The notes: generated from the sequence alone by a model not told the origin. Positions 1 through 8,817 are shown, counted from the first letter of the stretch. The stretch is 64,000 nt of DNA from Turneriella sp942492915 (GCA_942492915.1 OW818662.1:2356001-2420000); one strand, 5' to 3'. Numbers and translations: made by a program.

Positions 1-1
1 T

Positions 2-1126
2 GAAACGGCTCGTTACAGCTACCGCGCCGCGTACGCGAACTTTTTTCCACAGCTCTCGGCAGGTATGAACTACACGCAGGGAAACTCGGCAACGACCGCT
101 CAGCTCGCGGGCCAAAGCACGACCTACGAGCTCTACTCTGCGTCGCTTGGGGTCAGCCAGAATATCTTTTCAGGACTCGCCGATTATTATGCCATAAAGC
201 GAGCACGGGCCAATGCCGAACTTTCAGAGGCAACATTCAGCCTCACGGCGGCCCGAACGCTTTACGAACTGAAATCCGCATGGGCGCTGCAGAATCTCGC
301 GCACAAACAATATGCACTCGCGCTCGAGACGCAGCGAAGACGAAAAGACAACCTGCGCATGATTGAGCTGAGGTTTAGCGGTGGCAGCGAAAACAAAGGC
401 TCGGTTTTGCTCGCAACTTCGTACCGCGCACAGGCTGATCGCGATGTCAACCAGGCGATAAGACAACGCACCCAGTCGCTGACCGAACTCAAGCGTATTC
501 TGAATCTGGCACAAGAAGCAGACCTGGAAATCGAAGGCAGCCTTGAGATCAAAGAGCCGCCGAAAGAAATCGCTTTGACTGAACTTGCGAAAAAGACTCC
601 CGAATACCGGCAGGCTCTCGCTCAGGAACTAAATGCAGAAGCGACGGCCGACCAGTCTCTGTCGCCATTCTTCCCGACGCTGAACGCGTCAGGCTCGATG
701 TTCAGACAGGGCGCAACTTTCTTTCCCCAGGGTGACCGCTGGTCTGTCACCGTCGGTGTGTCCTATCCCATTTTCACAGGTGGCAAAGACTATTACGCAC
801 TCAAGGCAAATGAAAGCGCGCTCGAATCGGCCCGACGAAACCGCGAAGGCGTCGAAACAATGAGGATCTCAAAATTGCAGCAAGCCTTGCAGACGTACAG
901 GGCCTCCGTCGAGAACGCAAGAGTCAGCGAATCGCTGCTTGCAGCCAGTTCGGTGCGTGCGCAGATTGCACGCGTAAAATACAATAATGGCCTGTTATCT
1001 TTCGATCAGTGGGACATCATTGAAAATGAACTGATCTCGCGGCAGAAAGAAGTTCTGCAGACGCGCTACGACGTTGAAATTGCCCAGGCTGCATGGGAAC
1101 AGCAGTTGGGCGAAGGCCCGCAATGA
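2..1126 (+). CDS. TolC-family outer membrane efflux protein (5' partial)
   Basis: Outer-membrane channel subunit of a tripartite efflux system; its N-terminus lies outside the window. The reading frame is open from base 2, and the residues before the first ATG (position 65) already read like TolC (aromatic- and alanine-rich, then 'FFPQLSAG'), so the internal ATG is not the start. About 375 residues remain. They show the TolC pattern of long amphipathic helices (around 95-165 and 255-360) and a second copy of the strand motif ('FPTLNASGSMF', 'YPIFTGGKDYYALK') echoing the first ('QNIFSGLADYYAIK'), as expected from the internal duplication of the family. The stop overlaps the start of the membrane fusion protein gene (ATGA), so the two are translationally coupled. 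Substrate unknown. Confidence 0.9.
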   Translation, partial: ETARYSYRAAYANFFPQLSAGMNYTQGNSATTAQLAGQSTTYELYSASLGVSQNIFSGLADYYAIKRARANAELSEATFSLTAARTLYELKSAWALQNLAHKQYALALETQRRRKDNLRMIELRFSGGSENKGSVLLATSYRAQADRDVNQAIRQRTQSLTELKRILNLAQEADLEIEGSLEIKEPPKEIALTELAKKTPEYRQALAQELNAEATADQSLSPFFPTLNASGSMFRQGATFFPQGDRWSVTVGVSYPIFTGGKDYYALKANESALESARRNREGVETMRISKLQQALQTYRASVENARVSESLLAASSVRAQIARVKYNNGLLSFDQWDIIENELISRQKEVLQTRYDVEIAQAAWEQQLGEGPQ

Positions 1127-2094
1127 AGAAATTCCTCATCGCAGGGTTTGCGGCGCTCGCAGTGGCAACGGCATTGTATTTTGTATTCGCGCGCGACAAG
1201 AAGGGCGACATAGAATACACAGCAATCAAACCTCAACGCACTGACCTGCGCCTGACGGTTACGAGCACGGGCACTGTCACCCCTGAAGGTCGCATCGAAA
1301 TGAAACCACCCGTACCCGGTCGTATCGACAGCGTCGCCGTCAAAGAGGGCCAAAAGGTGCGGCGGGGCCAGATTATCGCGTGGATGAGTTCGACCGAACG
1401 AGCGGCACTGCTCGACTCGGCGCGCGCGGTGAGCAATGAAGAATACAAGCGCTTTCAGGAATATTACAAGGCGACGCCGATTGTAGCCCCCGTTTCGGGC
1501 ACCATCATCTTAAGAAATGTCGAACCGGGCCAGACCGTGGCTTCTGCCGACGTACTGCTCGTCATCTCAGATCGATTGCAGGTCGTTGCAAAGGTCGACG
1601 AAACCGATATAGCGCGCGTCAAACCAGGAATCAAAACCGAACTCATTCTCGATGCTTACCCGCAAGAAACGATCGCCGCCAAAGTAAGCGGCATCGCCTT
1701 TGAAGCGAAGACAGTCAACAACGTCACCGCGTACGATGTCGAGATTCTGCCTGTCAGGCAGCCCGACTTCATGCGCAGCGGCATGACTGCCAATGTTACT
1801 TTTATACTTAAACAGCGGGAAGACGTTCTCACGCTGCCGGTTTCTGCGATTCAATTCAAGAAAGATTCTCCTTTCGTGCTTTCGCGGGACAAGCAGGGAA
1901 AAGTGATCGAAATTGCCATTGAAATCGGCGAATCGGACGGCAGTAATACCGAGATCACCTCAGAGCTCAGCGAAGAGGCAACGGTACTGGTACCGAAAAT
2001 TCAAATACCAGGGTCAGGCAAGGGTACAAATCCGTTTATGCCAGCGCGCGGAAACAAATCAGGTGGCAGTTCGGGCAAGAGCCGCGCGCACTGA
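1123..2094 (+). CDS. Membrane fusion protein (MacA/HlyD family), short form
   Basis: Periplasmic adaptor linking the inner-membrane MacB-type pump to the TolC-like channel. I start it at the ATG overlapping the TolC stop; this gives 323 residues beginning MKKFLIAGFAALAVATALYF, a signal-anchor segment. A lipoyl half-motif ('PPVPGRIDSVAVKEGQKVRRGQIIAWM') is followed after only about 30 residues by the second half ('APVSGTIILRNVEPGQTV'), so the alpha-helical hairpin is very short compared with typical MacA. A beta-barrel region follows, and a Gly/Ser/Lys-rich tail ends the protein. Order in the operon is tolC-like, this gene, macB-like, with 18 bases to macB. Confidence 0.9.
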   Translation: MKKFLIAGFAALAVATALYFVFARDKKGDIEYTAIKPQRTDLRLTVTSTGTVTPEGRIEMKPPVPGRIDSVAVKEGQKVRRGQIIAWMSSTERAALLDSARAVSNEEYKRFQEYYKATPIVAPVSGTIILRNVEPGQTVASADVLLVISDRLQVVAKVDETDIARVKPGIKTELILDAYPQETIAAKVSGIAFEAKTVNNVTAYDVEILPVRQPDFMRSGMTANVTFILKQREDVLTLPVSAIQFKKDSPFVLSRDKQGKVIEIAIEIGESDGSNTEITSELSEEATVLVPKIQIPGSGKGTNPFMPARGNKSGGSSGKSRAH

Positions 2095-2112
2095 TGCGGC
2101 GCAGACACGTGC

Positions 2113-4068
2113 ATGATTGAAATCCGCAATTTGGCCAAGAGCTATTCGCATGGCGGCGGTACCGTGCATGCTCTCAAGAACGTGACGGTCGATATTGCTC
2201 CCGACGAATTCGTCGCGATTATGGGCAGATCGGGTTCAGGGAAGTCGACACTTCTGCATATTCTTGGCCTGCTGGATGTACCGACGAGCGGCAGCTACAA
2301 ACTATTCGGGCAAGAGGTCGCGCACCTGCAGCAAGACGAACTCGCCATCTTGCGCCGCCAGTCTCTCGGTTTTATTTTTCAGCAATTTCACCTGCTACCA
2401 CGCCTGCGCGCAATCGATAACGTCGCGATGCCGCTGTTGTATTCGGGGCGAACGGGACCAGGCCACGACCCGGCGAAACTCTTACAAGACGTAGGTCTGG
2501 CCGACCGCGCGCTGCACAAACCATCCGAGATGTCCGGGGGACAGCAGCAGCGCGTCGCGATCGCGCGTTCGCTCGTTAACGGGCCTTTGATCTTACTGGC
2601 AGACGAACCCACCGGCAATCTCGATACCGCCTCGCAGCACGACATTCTTGAGCTGCTCTCAAAAATGCACCGCCAGGGGTTAGGCGTGATCGTCGTCACT
2701 CACGACGAAGAGGTCGCCAATCGCACAAACCGCATCATACGCATGCAAGATGGTGAAATTGTTTCAGATAAACGAAAGGCGCGGCGAGCAGCTTTTGTTA
2801 GCCCCCGACTTAATTCGGGGGGTAATAAAGACGCCCCCCAGGCACGGGGGCGCTATGGTCTGGAACTGCTCAAAGAAGGTTATCGCGCAGTACTGGCGAA
2901 CAAGCTGCGTAGCGCCCTGTCGATGCTCGGCATTACTATTGGCGTCGCGTCGGTGATTGCTATGCTCGCGCTCGGTCGCGGCGCGCAGGAATCCATTGAG
3001 TCGCAACTCAAGAGCCTCGGTGCAAACGTAATCGTGCTAAGACCAAATGTCGCGCGTGTCGGTGGCGTTGCGCAAGAGAGCGGTAGCCCGGCACGCATTC
3101 ATTTCGAAGATATCGCCTGGGTACGCGAGCGCATTCCCGGAGTGCGCTCCGTCGCGGGCAACGTCAATGGTCGTGGGCAGGTTTCATACAGCAACCGCAA
3201 CTGGAATACGCAGATACAGGGCGTCACTACGGACTATGCGACAATTCGCAGTGCCACTCCGTTTCTTGGGCGCATGTTCACGCTCAAAGAGTCGCAGCAG
3301 CGGGCCCGCGTCGCATTGGTGGGCTTAACGGTCGTGCGCGAACTCTTTGGTTCAGAAAATCCCGTGGGTAAATTTGTCAAAATCAACAAAGTCAATTTCC
3401 AGATCATCGGCGTGATGCCTGAAAAAGGCGGCACCGGCTACCGCGATCAGGATGATGTGATCGTCATACCTCTGCAGACAGCGATGTACCGGTTGCTCGG
3501 CAAACAGTTCGTCGACTCGCTTGATATTGAGAGCGACGGCAACATGAATCTCGACGACCTCGGCACGGCGATTCAACGCGCCATTTCAAGCCGGCATCGG
3601 ATACCTGTATCATTGCAAGAAGACGGCTACCAGATCATGAATCTCGCCGATATCCGCTCTGCCGTCTCGGCGACCTCATCGACTATGTCGGCGCTGCTCG
3701 CAGCGATAGCTGCCGTCTCGCTGCTCGTCGGCGGCATCGGCATCATGAACATCATGCTCGTCTCGGTCACTGAGCGCACGCGCGAGATTGGCCTCAGAAA
3801 AGCCGTAGGAGCCCGCAGCAAAGACATTCTGATGCAGTTTCTGATTGAAACTCTGGCGGTCAGTCTTTCAGGCGGCGCATTGGGATTGGTGCTGGGCGTA
3901 TTAATTTCGCTCGCGATGTCGACGCTCGCCGGTTGGTCGACGTCGATCAGCAGTTTTTCTGTTATACTTTCGGTAGTTTTTTCGGTGGTGGTGGGCCTCG
4001 TGTTCGGTATCTATCCTGCGCGCAAAGCGGCGGGATTAAACCCCATTGAAGCGTTGAGGCATGAGTAG
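2113..4068 (+). CDS. macB: MacB-type ABC transporter, fused ATPase and permease
   Basis: Inner-membrane component of a tripartite ABC efflux or lipoprotein/peptide export system; 651 residues, the usual MacB size. The N-terminal ATPase shows Walker A (GRSGSGKST, about residues 38-46), the Q-loop region 'FIFQQFHLLPRL', signature SGGQQQR, Walker B LILLADEP and the H-loop 'VVTHD'. After a linker comes the permease: a first membrane segment at about 270-295 ('LSMLGITIGVASVIAMLALG'), a MacB periplasmic domain (about 300-515), then three C-terminal membrane segments ending 'GIYPARKAAGLNPIEALRHE', a typical FtsX/MacB ending. The linker holds a GC-rich double hairpin (2801-2853) that looks inserted. 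The stop is next to a long palindrome that separates the operon from convergent tpiA. Confidence 0.93.
   Translation: MIEIRNLAKSYSHGGGTVHALKNVTVDIAPDEFVAIMGRSGSGKSTLLHILGLLDVPTSGSYKLFGQEVAHLQQDELAILRRQSLGFIFQQFHLLPRLRAIDNVAMPLLYSGRTGPGHDPAKLLQDVGLADRALHKPSEMSGGQQQRVAIARSLVNGPLILLADEPTGNLDTASQHDILELLSKMHRQGLGVIVVTHDEEVANRTNRIIRMQDGEIVSDKRKARRAAFVSPRLNSGGNKDAPQARGRYGLELLKEGYRAVLANKLRSALSMLGITIGVASVIAMLALGRGAQESIESQLKSLGANVIVLRPNVARVGGVAQESGSPARIHFEDIAWVRERIPGVRSVAGNVNGRGQVSYSNRNWNTQIQGVTTDYATIRSATPFLGRMFTLKESQQRARVALVGLTVVRELFGSENPVGKFVKINKVNFQIIGVMPEKGGTGYRDQDDVIVIPLQTAMYRLLGKQFVDSLDIESDGNMNLDDLGTAIQRAISSRHRIPVSLQEDGYQIMNLADIRSAVSATSSTMSALLAAIAAVSLLVGGIGIMNIMLVSVTERTREIGLRKAVGARSKDILMQFLIETLAVSLSGGALGLVLGVLISLAMSTLAGWSTSISSFSVILSVVFSVVVGLVFGIYPARKAAGLNPIEALRHE
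2801..2853. repeat. Two adjacent GC-rich hairpins inside macB
   Basis: Two stem-loops lie back to back in the coding sequence: CCCCCGA (2802-2808) pairs with TCGGGGG (2815-2821), and CGCCCCC (2832-2838) pairs with GGGGGCG (2846-2852). In frame they add an arginine/asparagine/glycine-rich stretch between the ATPase and permease domains, where extra residues are tolerated. The composition differs sharply from the flanks. I read it as a small palindromic element inserted in frame, comparable in principle to intragenic palindromic elements of other bacteria; this is inference. Confidence 0.55.
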
Positions 4069-4107
4069 TGCAATTTAGGTAAGCGCTGCGCGCTTACCTA
4101 AATTGCA
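4069..4107. terminator. 39-bp perfect inverted repeat between convergent macB and tpiA
   Basis: An 18-bp perfect stem (left arm TGCAATTTAGGTAAGCGC) with a 3-base loop TGC begins directly after the macB stop and contains the tpiA stop codon (TAG on the minus strand) in its right arm. It could stop transcripts from both sides. No U-tract follows in either direction, so it is not a textbook intrinsic terminator. Confidence 0.7.
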
Positions 4108-4856
4108 CCCTTGATCAAGTCAGCAAAACTGCTCGCCTTGAGGCTCGCACCGCCAACCAGTGCACCGTCGATGTCTTCTTTTGCCATCAGCGCCGAAATG
4201 TTTTCGGGTTTGACAGACCCACCGTAGAGAATGCGAATTTTCGGAGCAATATCTTTGTTCAGTTCGCTCACGCGTTTACGTATTGTCGCATGCATGTTTT
4301 GCGCATCCTCGGGAGTCGCGTTCTTACCAGTGCCAATTGCCCACACCGGTTCATACGCAATTGACACCTGCTGCCATTCATTGGTGCTGATTGATGAGAG
4401 CACCGAGTTGATCTGAGAGATAACCACTTCTTCAGCCCGGCCCGATTCGCGTTCTGCGAGCGTTTCTCCGACGCAGAGCATTGCGGCCAGGCCCTGTTCA
4501 AGCACGCGGTCAAGCTTCTGCTTTAAGAACTCTTCGCTCTCTTTCAGAATGTGCCGGCGTTCTGAGTGGCCAATGAGTACGTATTGTACGCCAGCATCTT
4601 TCAGCTGCGACGCCGATATCTCGCCGGTAAACGCTCCGTCTTTTTCGCCAGAGCAATTCTGCGCGCCGAGCATCACGTTTGTTTTACCGAGAATATTTCG
4701 CACCGCACTGACCTGCAGAAAAGTTGGAAACAACAAAACGCGGCGATCGCCATATGCCGAAGCGGTGTCGCCGACCGCTTGCGCCAAAGCCTCAGCTTCG
4801 GTGAGCGTCAGATTCATTTTCCAGTTGCCGGCTATAAGAGGGATTCTCGCTTGCAT
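4098..4856 (-). CDS. tpiA: Triosephosphate isomerase
   Basis: Cytosolic glycolytic enzyme interconverting dihydroxyacetone phosphate and glyceraldehyde 3-phosphate. Its 252 residues match the family length. Visible motifs: N-terminal 'AGNWKMN' with the catalytic lysine, 'IGHSERR' with the catalytic histidine (about residue 96), 'AYEPVWAIGTG' with the catalytic glutamate (about 168), and the phosphate-binding 'YGGSVKPEN' near the C-terminus. It diverges from the phosphohexomutase gene across only 48 bases, most of them a palindrome, and converges on macB with its stop codon inside another palindrome. Confidence 0.98.
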   Translation of the reverse strand: MQARIPLIAGNWKMNLTLTEAEALAQAVGDTASAYGDRRVLLFPTFLQVSAVRNILGKTNVMLGAQNCSGEKDGAFTGEISASQLKDAGVQYVLIGHSERRHILKESEEFLKQKLDRVLEQGLAAMLCVGETLAERESGRAEEVVISQINSVLSSISTNEWQQVSIAYEPVWAIGTGKNATPEDAQNMHATIRKRVSELNKDIAPKIRILYGGSVKPENISALMAKEDIDGALVGGASLKASSFADLIKGAI

Positions 4857-4864
4857 AGATTTAA

Positions 4865-4893
4865 TTCGTTTACGTGCTACGCACGTAAACGAA
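4865..4893. repeat. Perfect inverted repeat between divergent tpiA and phosphohexomutase genes
   Basis: A 13-bp stem (TTCGTTTACGTGC) with loop TAC fills 29 of the 48 bases between the two start codons, and a run of A follows on the right. Little room is left for two separate promoters, so it may be a shared operator or a leader hairpin for one or both genes. The function is inferred. Confidence 0.6.
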
Positions 4894-4904
4894 AAAAAAG
4901 CTCT

Positions 4905-6674
4905 ATGCGCACTTTCGCCGAAGCCCTCGCCATCGCCGAGACCTGGGGCAAAGCCCCATTTGACAACGACACCATCACGAGCATCAAAGCACTGCTTTCA
5001 TTGCCCGAAGGCGAACTGGAAAAAGCTATCGTTGATCGTTTCGGCTACGACCTGAGTTTTGGCACGGCGGGCATGCGTGCCATTATGGACGTCGGCACTG
5101 CGCGCATCAATGAATACACCATTGCGCGCGTCACAAGCGCGGTCGCTGCCGTACTCAAAGCGCAATATACTGCACCGCAGATCGTACTCGGTTATGACGG
5201 CCGCAAACAATCCGATAAATACGCTCGCATCGCTGCGCGCGTGTTTCTGGCCGCCGGAGTCGGCGTGAGTGCTTTTGACCGCATAGTGCCGACACCTGTT
5301 GTGCCTTTCGCGGTGCGCCGTTTGAAAGCGCACTGTGGCATAATGATAACGTCGAGCCACAACGCGGCACAGTACAACGGTTACAAAGTTTATGCAGCCA
5401 ACGGGGCGCAGATTCTGTCGCCGTTTGATACCGATGTCATGGCGGCCATGGCACGGCTACCCTATACGCTGCCGGCCGATGGCTCTGCGCCCGGCAAACT
5501 CACGGCACTCGACGAACAGCTGCTGCGCGACTACGTGCAGTGGGTTGTTTCAGAGGTCGATTTCGCAAAAGACCGTTCGCAAAAAATCGTGTTCACGCCG
5601 CTGCATGGGGCGGCGGGCGCACTCATGAATGCGGTCTTCTACCGATCGGGATTCAAAAACTTTCTGCCGGTGCCGCAACAATACGAACCTAACCCGATGT
5701 TTCCCACGGTTAAGGCTCCCAACCCCGAGAACAAAGATAGCCTGGTTATGGCGATCGAAAAAGCCGAAGCAGACCATGCGGATCTTATTCTTGCAACCGA
5801 CGGCGACGGTGACCGCATCGGCGTCGCTTACCGGCGTAATACGGAAGTTACCGGGTTTGCGGCTGCCACGAATGGCATCGGCGCAGCAGACCGGAAAGAT
5901 GGCAAATTCATCTCACTCACCGGCAACCAGATCGGAACAGTATTGCTCTACTACCTGCTCACAAAGCTGCGTGAACAAAGGAAGATAAAGCCGAATCTGT
6001 TTGCGTTATGTAGTCTCGTGAGCACTCCTCTCACGCGCGCGATTTGCCAGAAGTTCGGCATCACCTTCTATGAAACCCTCACGGGATTCAAAAACATGGG
6101 CAACAAGGCCGATGAGGTTTTGCAGGCAGATCCCGGTGCGCGCATGGTGCTCGCATTTGAAGAGGCCTTCGGTGTGACGATCGGTGATTCGCGCGACAAA
6201 GACGGTATCGTCAGCAACCTGCTTGCCGCGCATATCTCAGCGGACAAAGGGTTTGCTCACTGGTTGACTGCAATGTACACTGAATGCGGGTACGCGGCAG
6301 AAGATGCTGTCGAAAAAGAATTTCCTGGAGCGGCGGGCATCGACGCGATGAACGCGCTGATCGAAGCATTGCGGCAGTCGCCGCCAAAAGAATTTCTGGG
6401 CCATGCTGTGATATCGTTGCGTGATTTCAAAAGAGGGATTGAGCTTCGTGACGGCAAAGAGTTCCCGATTGCAGACATTCCCCCGCAGAATCTGCTCTAC
6501 TTCACTAACGCCAACGGCGACTGGATTGCCATTCGCCCGTCGGGCACAGAACCAAAAGTGAAGGCATATGTCGGCGTGCGCGACACGGCGCCCTATTCTG
6601 ACACGACAGACGCGCGCGCGCATTCGCGTCTGTCTGAGTTGTGCAAGGTGGCGGCTGGTATGCTGGATGCGTAA
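4905..6674 (+). CDS. Phosphoglucomutase/phosphomannomutase (alpha-D-phosphohexomutase)
   Basis: Interconverts hexose 1- and 6-phosphates, feeding sugar-nucleotide and glycolytic pools. I use the ATG at 4905; the open frame runs further upstream only because it crosses the divergent tpiA gene. This gives 589 residues, close to the PGM2-like subfamily. The phosphoserine loop is TSSHNAAQYNG (about residue 149), the metal-binding loop DGDGDRIG (about 297), the sugar-binding motif 'FEEAFG', and the C-terminal phosphate-binding loop RPSGTEPKVK. The N-terminal 'FGTAGMRAIM' is also typical. Preference for glucose or mannose cannot be told from sequence. The NRDE gene follows after 11 bases and is probably cotranscribed. 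Confidence 0.93.
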   Translation: MRTFAEALAIAETWGKAPFDNDTITSIKALLSLPEGELEKAIVDRFGYDLSFGTAGMRAIMDVGTARINEYTIARVTSAVAAVLKAQYTAPQIVLGYDGRKQSDKYARIAARVFLAAGVGVSAFDRIVPTPVVPFAVRRLKAHCGIMITSSHNAAQYNGYKVYAANGAQILSPFDTDVMAAMARLPYTLPADGSAPGKLTALDEQLLRDYVQWVVSEVDFAKDRSQKIVFTPLHGAAGALMNAVFYRSGFKNFLPVPQQYEPNPMFPTVKAPNPENKDSLVMAIEKAEADHADLILATDGDGDRIGVAYRRNTEVTGFAAATNGIGAADRKDGKFISLTGNQIGTVLLYYLLTKLREQRKIKPNLFALCSLVSTPLTRAICQKFGITFYETLTGFKNMGNKADEVLQADPGARMVLAFEEAFGVTIGDSRDKDGIVSNLLAAHISADKGFAHWLTAMYTECGYAAEDAVEKEFPGAAGIDAMNALIEALRQSPPKEFLGHAVISLRDFKRGIELRDGKEFPIADIPPQNLLYFTNANGDWIAIRPSGTEPKVKAYVGVRDTAPYSDTTDARAHSRLSELCKVAAGMLDA

Positions 6675-6685
6675 TTTAGTGCAGA

Positions 6686-7498
6686 ATGTGCCTCATCGTT
6701 ATCAGCTTTCACCCTGACGCCCAAACGCCCCTCATCATCGCCGCCAACCGCGACGAATTTTACCGACGCAAGGCTGCTCCTGTCGGTTGGTGGCCAGGCG
6801 GAAACGTACTCGCAGGCCGCGATTTGGGGTATAGCAATGGTCTCGCCGGTCTGTGGTCGCGCCTCGGCGGGCGCGCGCCGCGTCCATACGGTACGTGGCT
6901 CGGAGTGAACATCGGCGGGAACTTTGCAACCCTGACGAACTATCGCGAACCAGGAAGAGAGAATAAAAACGCCAAATCGCGCGGATTACTGGTCAGTGAA
7001 TTTCTCGCAAGCAACACCTCGATAACTGACTACGCCGACCGCCTCGACGCGACGCGCCACGAATATAACGGTTATAACCTGCTGTTCGGCAACCAAGAGT
7101 CGCTGTTCTGGTTTAGCAACCGCAGCGACGCGGGGGCACAAGAGCTGCAGCCAGGTATTTACGGACTATCGAACGCCCTGCTCGACACCCCCTGGCCGAA
7201 AGTCGTGAAGACGAAAGCCGCGTTCACATCGCTGCCAGCGCTACCCGACGCAGAACAGGTTTTTTCGAAAATGGCCGACGCAGATACCGCAGCGGATGCC
7301 GAGGTGCAACAAACCGGCCTGCCGTTCGAAATCGAAAAAGGCCTTTCTTCTGCTTTTGTGAAGCTGCCGGGTTACGGCACGCGCGTCACGAGCTTCGTCA
7401 CTTTTTCCCACACGGGAGATATTGATTTCTGTGAGCGCACCTACCACAAAGGAAAGCCGGCTCGTGATCGAAAGGTCGCCTTTAAGCTCGCGCCTTGA
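6686..7498 (+). CDS. NRDE-family (TANGO2-like) protein
   Basis: A 270-residue protein of the NRDE/TANGO2 family, named after an N-terminal Asn-Arg-Asp-Glu motif, seen here as 'AANRDEFYRR' (about residues 19-28). Cysteine 2 directly after the start methionine is also typical and suggests an Ntn-hydrolase-like N-terminus. Further family features: 'GGNVLAGRDLGYSNG', 'NIGGNFATLTNYREP', 'GYNLLFGN', 'GLSNALLDTPWPKV'. The biochemical role is not settled; eukaryotic TANGO2 has been linked to lipid and haem handling. It lies 11 bases after the phosphohexomutase, and its stop sits in a small hairpin followed by an intrinsic terminator. Confidence 0.9.
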   Translation: MCLIVISFHPDAQTPLIIAANRDEFYRRKAAPVGWWPGGNVLAGRDLGYSNGLAGLWSRLGGRAPRPYGTWLGVNIGGNFATLTNYREPGRENKNAKSRGLLVSEFLASNTSITDYADRLDATRHEYNGYNLLFGNQESLFWFSNRSDAGAQELQPGIYGLSNALLDTPWPKVVKTKAAFTSLPALPDAEQVFSKMADADTAADAEVQQTGLPFEIEKGLSSAFVKLPGYGTRVTSFVTFSHTGDIDFCERTYHKGKPARDRKVAFKLAP

Positions 7499-7515
7499 TG
7501 CCGCCCGGCATCAAG
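7494..7515. repeat. Short inverted repeat over the NRDE stop codon
   Basis: CTTGATGCC / GGCATCAAG with loop GCCC; the TGA stop lies in the left arm. It belongs to the set of gene-end hairpins without U-tract seen through the window and sits just before a canonical terminator. Confidence 0.5.
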
Positions 7516-7522
7516 ACATAAC

Positions 7523-7542
7523 GGGGGTTAATCCCCCTTTTT
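7523..7542 (+). terminator. Rho-independent terminator after the NRDE gene
   Basis: A GGGGG/CCCCC stem with a 5-base loop (TTAAT) is followed by five T on the plus strand. It ends the rightward phosphohexomutase-NRDE transcript. It overlaps the last codons and stop of the leftward gene at 7528. Confidence 0.75.
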
Positions 7543-7881
7543 CTTGTCGACGCTGTTAAACCAGAGGAAAAGCGGCAGCGCAAACGCGAGCCCGCCCACA
7601 AGAGCGGCGAGCGCATAATAAAAACTGCGCAATGCCGATTTTTTGAGATACCATACTGCCACGAGAAAAAGCAACAGCAGCAGCGCGGTTTCGCCCAGAA
7701 ACGCAACGCCAAGCGGATTGGCGAGCAGCGCGTCCATCAGCTGCGGATCTTTCATGTAACGGTACAAGAAATAGCCATTGGGCACAGCGAAACAAAAAAC
7801 CGCAGCCATCAGCAGACCCTTGCGAAAATTCGCCCCGAACTTCAACGGTTGCATCGCCTCTGCGTGTTTGTGTTTGCTCAC
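7528..7881 (-). CDS. Small membrane protein, unknown function
   Basis: A 117-residue protein I do not recognise. It has a basic N-terminal tail (MSKHKHAEAM) and three likely membrane segments: about 23-42 ('GLLMAAVFCFAVPNGYFLYR'), 58-79 (a leucine-rich stretch ending 'VAVWYLKK') and 87-109 ('FYYALAALVGGLAFALPLFL'). It ends in the lysine-rich tail 'DKKKGD'. It starts 9 bases after the stop of the alpha/beta hydrolase on the same strand, so the two are almost certainly cotranscribed. Confidence 0.75.
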   Translation of the reverse strand: MSKHKHAEAMQPLKFGANFRKGLLMAAVFCFAVPNGYFLYRYMKDPQLMDALLANPLGVAFLGETALLLLLFLVAVWYLKKSALRSFYYALAALVGGLAFALPLFLWFNSVDKKKGD

Positions 7882-7890
7882 GGTGCCCCT

Positions 7891-8817
7891 CTATTTCAAA
7901 AACTTCAGGGCATCGGCTACGCTCTGCTCTGGTATCTCTTCGTGTGGCACATGGCCCGCATTGTCATAGACCACAACCTGGCCCAGAAACAGTTTCTTTC
8001 GAAAGTTCGCCGCCTGCTCGACGGGAATCCAGCTGTCGTGTTGGCCCCACATGATCAAGGTCGGCACGCTGATTTTGTCGAGCCCCGCGCCGTCGTCGGG
8101 CGTCATTTGGCGTGAGCGTTCAACAAATGCCTCGCGGTTGCCGGCGCGCAGCGTGAGCGCGTGGTAACGATCGACGAGCGCATCTGTCACCTTGCTTTTA
8201 TCGAAATAGACTTCTTTGAGACTCTTCTTTATAAGAAACCGCGGGCTGAGGTACCGCGCAATGCCCCCAAGTACCGGGATGCGTGCCAGCCGAATAGGAA
8301 ACGGAATCGAACCAATGCGCGGCAGACCCGCGCTGTCGATTAAGATGAGCTTGTTCACGTTGTCGGGGTGTGCAACGGCGTAGTGCCACGCGATCTGGCC
8401 ACCGAGCGAATTGCCCGCGAGGTTGATCTGTTTGATCTTCAAGGTCGAAAAAAAATGCTCGAGAAATTTTACGTAGTTCGCGATGGAATAGTCGTGATCA
8501 GGCGAGGGGCCGGTCAGACCAAACGCGGGCAGATCGAGCGTGATGACCCGAAAATCTTTTTTCAAAACTTTCACCCATTCACGCCAAGTGTGCAAACTCG
8601 CCGCGGTACCGTGCACAAGCACGACGATCTCACCCTTGCCTTCATCGGTATAATGAACACGCATGCCTGCGCTTTGCGCAACCGGCACATCGAGAAATTT
8701 CGATTCGGGTAATGCGTAGATTCTTTCGACATCCGCGCCGGGAACATCAAAATGTATCTGCGTGCCGATGAGCAGCAATATTGCGGCAAATGCCGCCAGC
8801 AGGATTTTCTTCTTCAA
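7891..8817 (-). CDS. Membrane-anchored or secreted alpha/beta hydrolase
   Basis: A 308-residue alpha/beta-hydrolase-fold enzyme with an N-terminal signal or anchor segment (about residues 4-20), so it probably faces the periplasm. The oxyanion motif is 'LVHGTAASLHTW' (68-78). The catalytic triad can be read as Ser137 in GNSLGG, Asp261 in 'WGQHDSW' and His289 in 'NAGHVPHEE'. The cap region (about 165-235) resembles C-C bond hydrolase and esterase relatives, but the substrate cannot be inferred. It lies between the SFPD repeat gene (30 bases upstream) and a small membrane protein gene (9 bases downstream), likely in one transcript. Confidence 0.88.
   Translation of the reverse strand: MKKKILLAAFAAILLLIGTQIHFDVPGADVERIYALPESKFLDVPVAQSAGMRVHYTDEGKGEIVVLVHGTAASLHTWREWVKVLKKDFRVITLDLPAFGLTGPSPDHDYSIANYVKFLEHFFSTLKIKQINLAGNSLGGQIAWHYAVAHPDNVNKLILIDSAGLPRIGSIPFPIRLARIPVLGGIARYLSPRFLIKKSLKEVYFDKSKVTDALVDRYHALTLRAGNREAFVERSRQMTPDDGAGLDKISVPTLIMWGQHDSWIPVEQAANFRKKLFLGQVVVYDNAGHVPHEEIPEQSVADALKFLK

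Noticed and set aside
4566..4904. N-terminal extension of the phosphohexomutase
   Set aside because: This stretch is antisense to well-supported tpiA and then crosses the palindrome; the family N-terminus fits ATG 4905.
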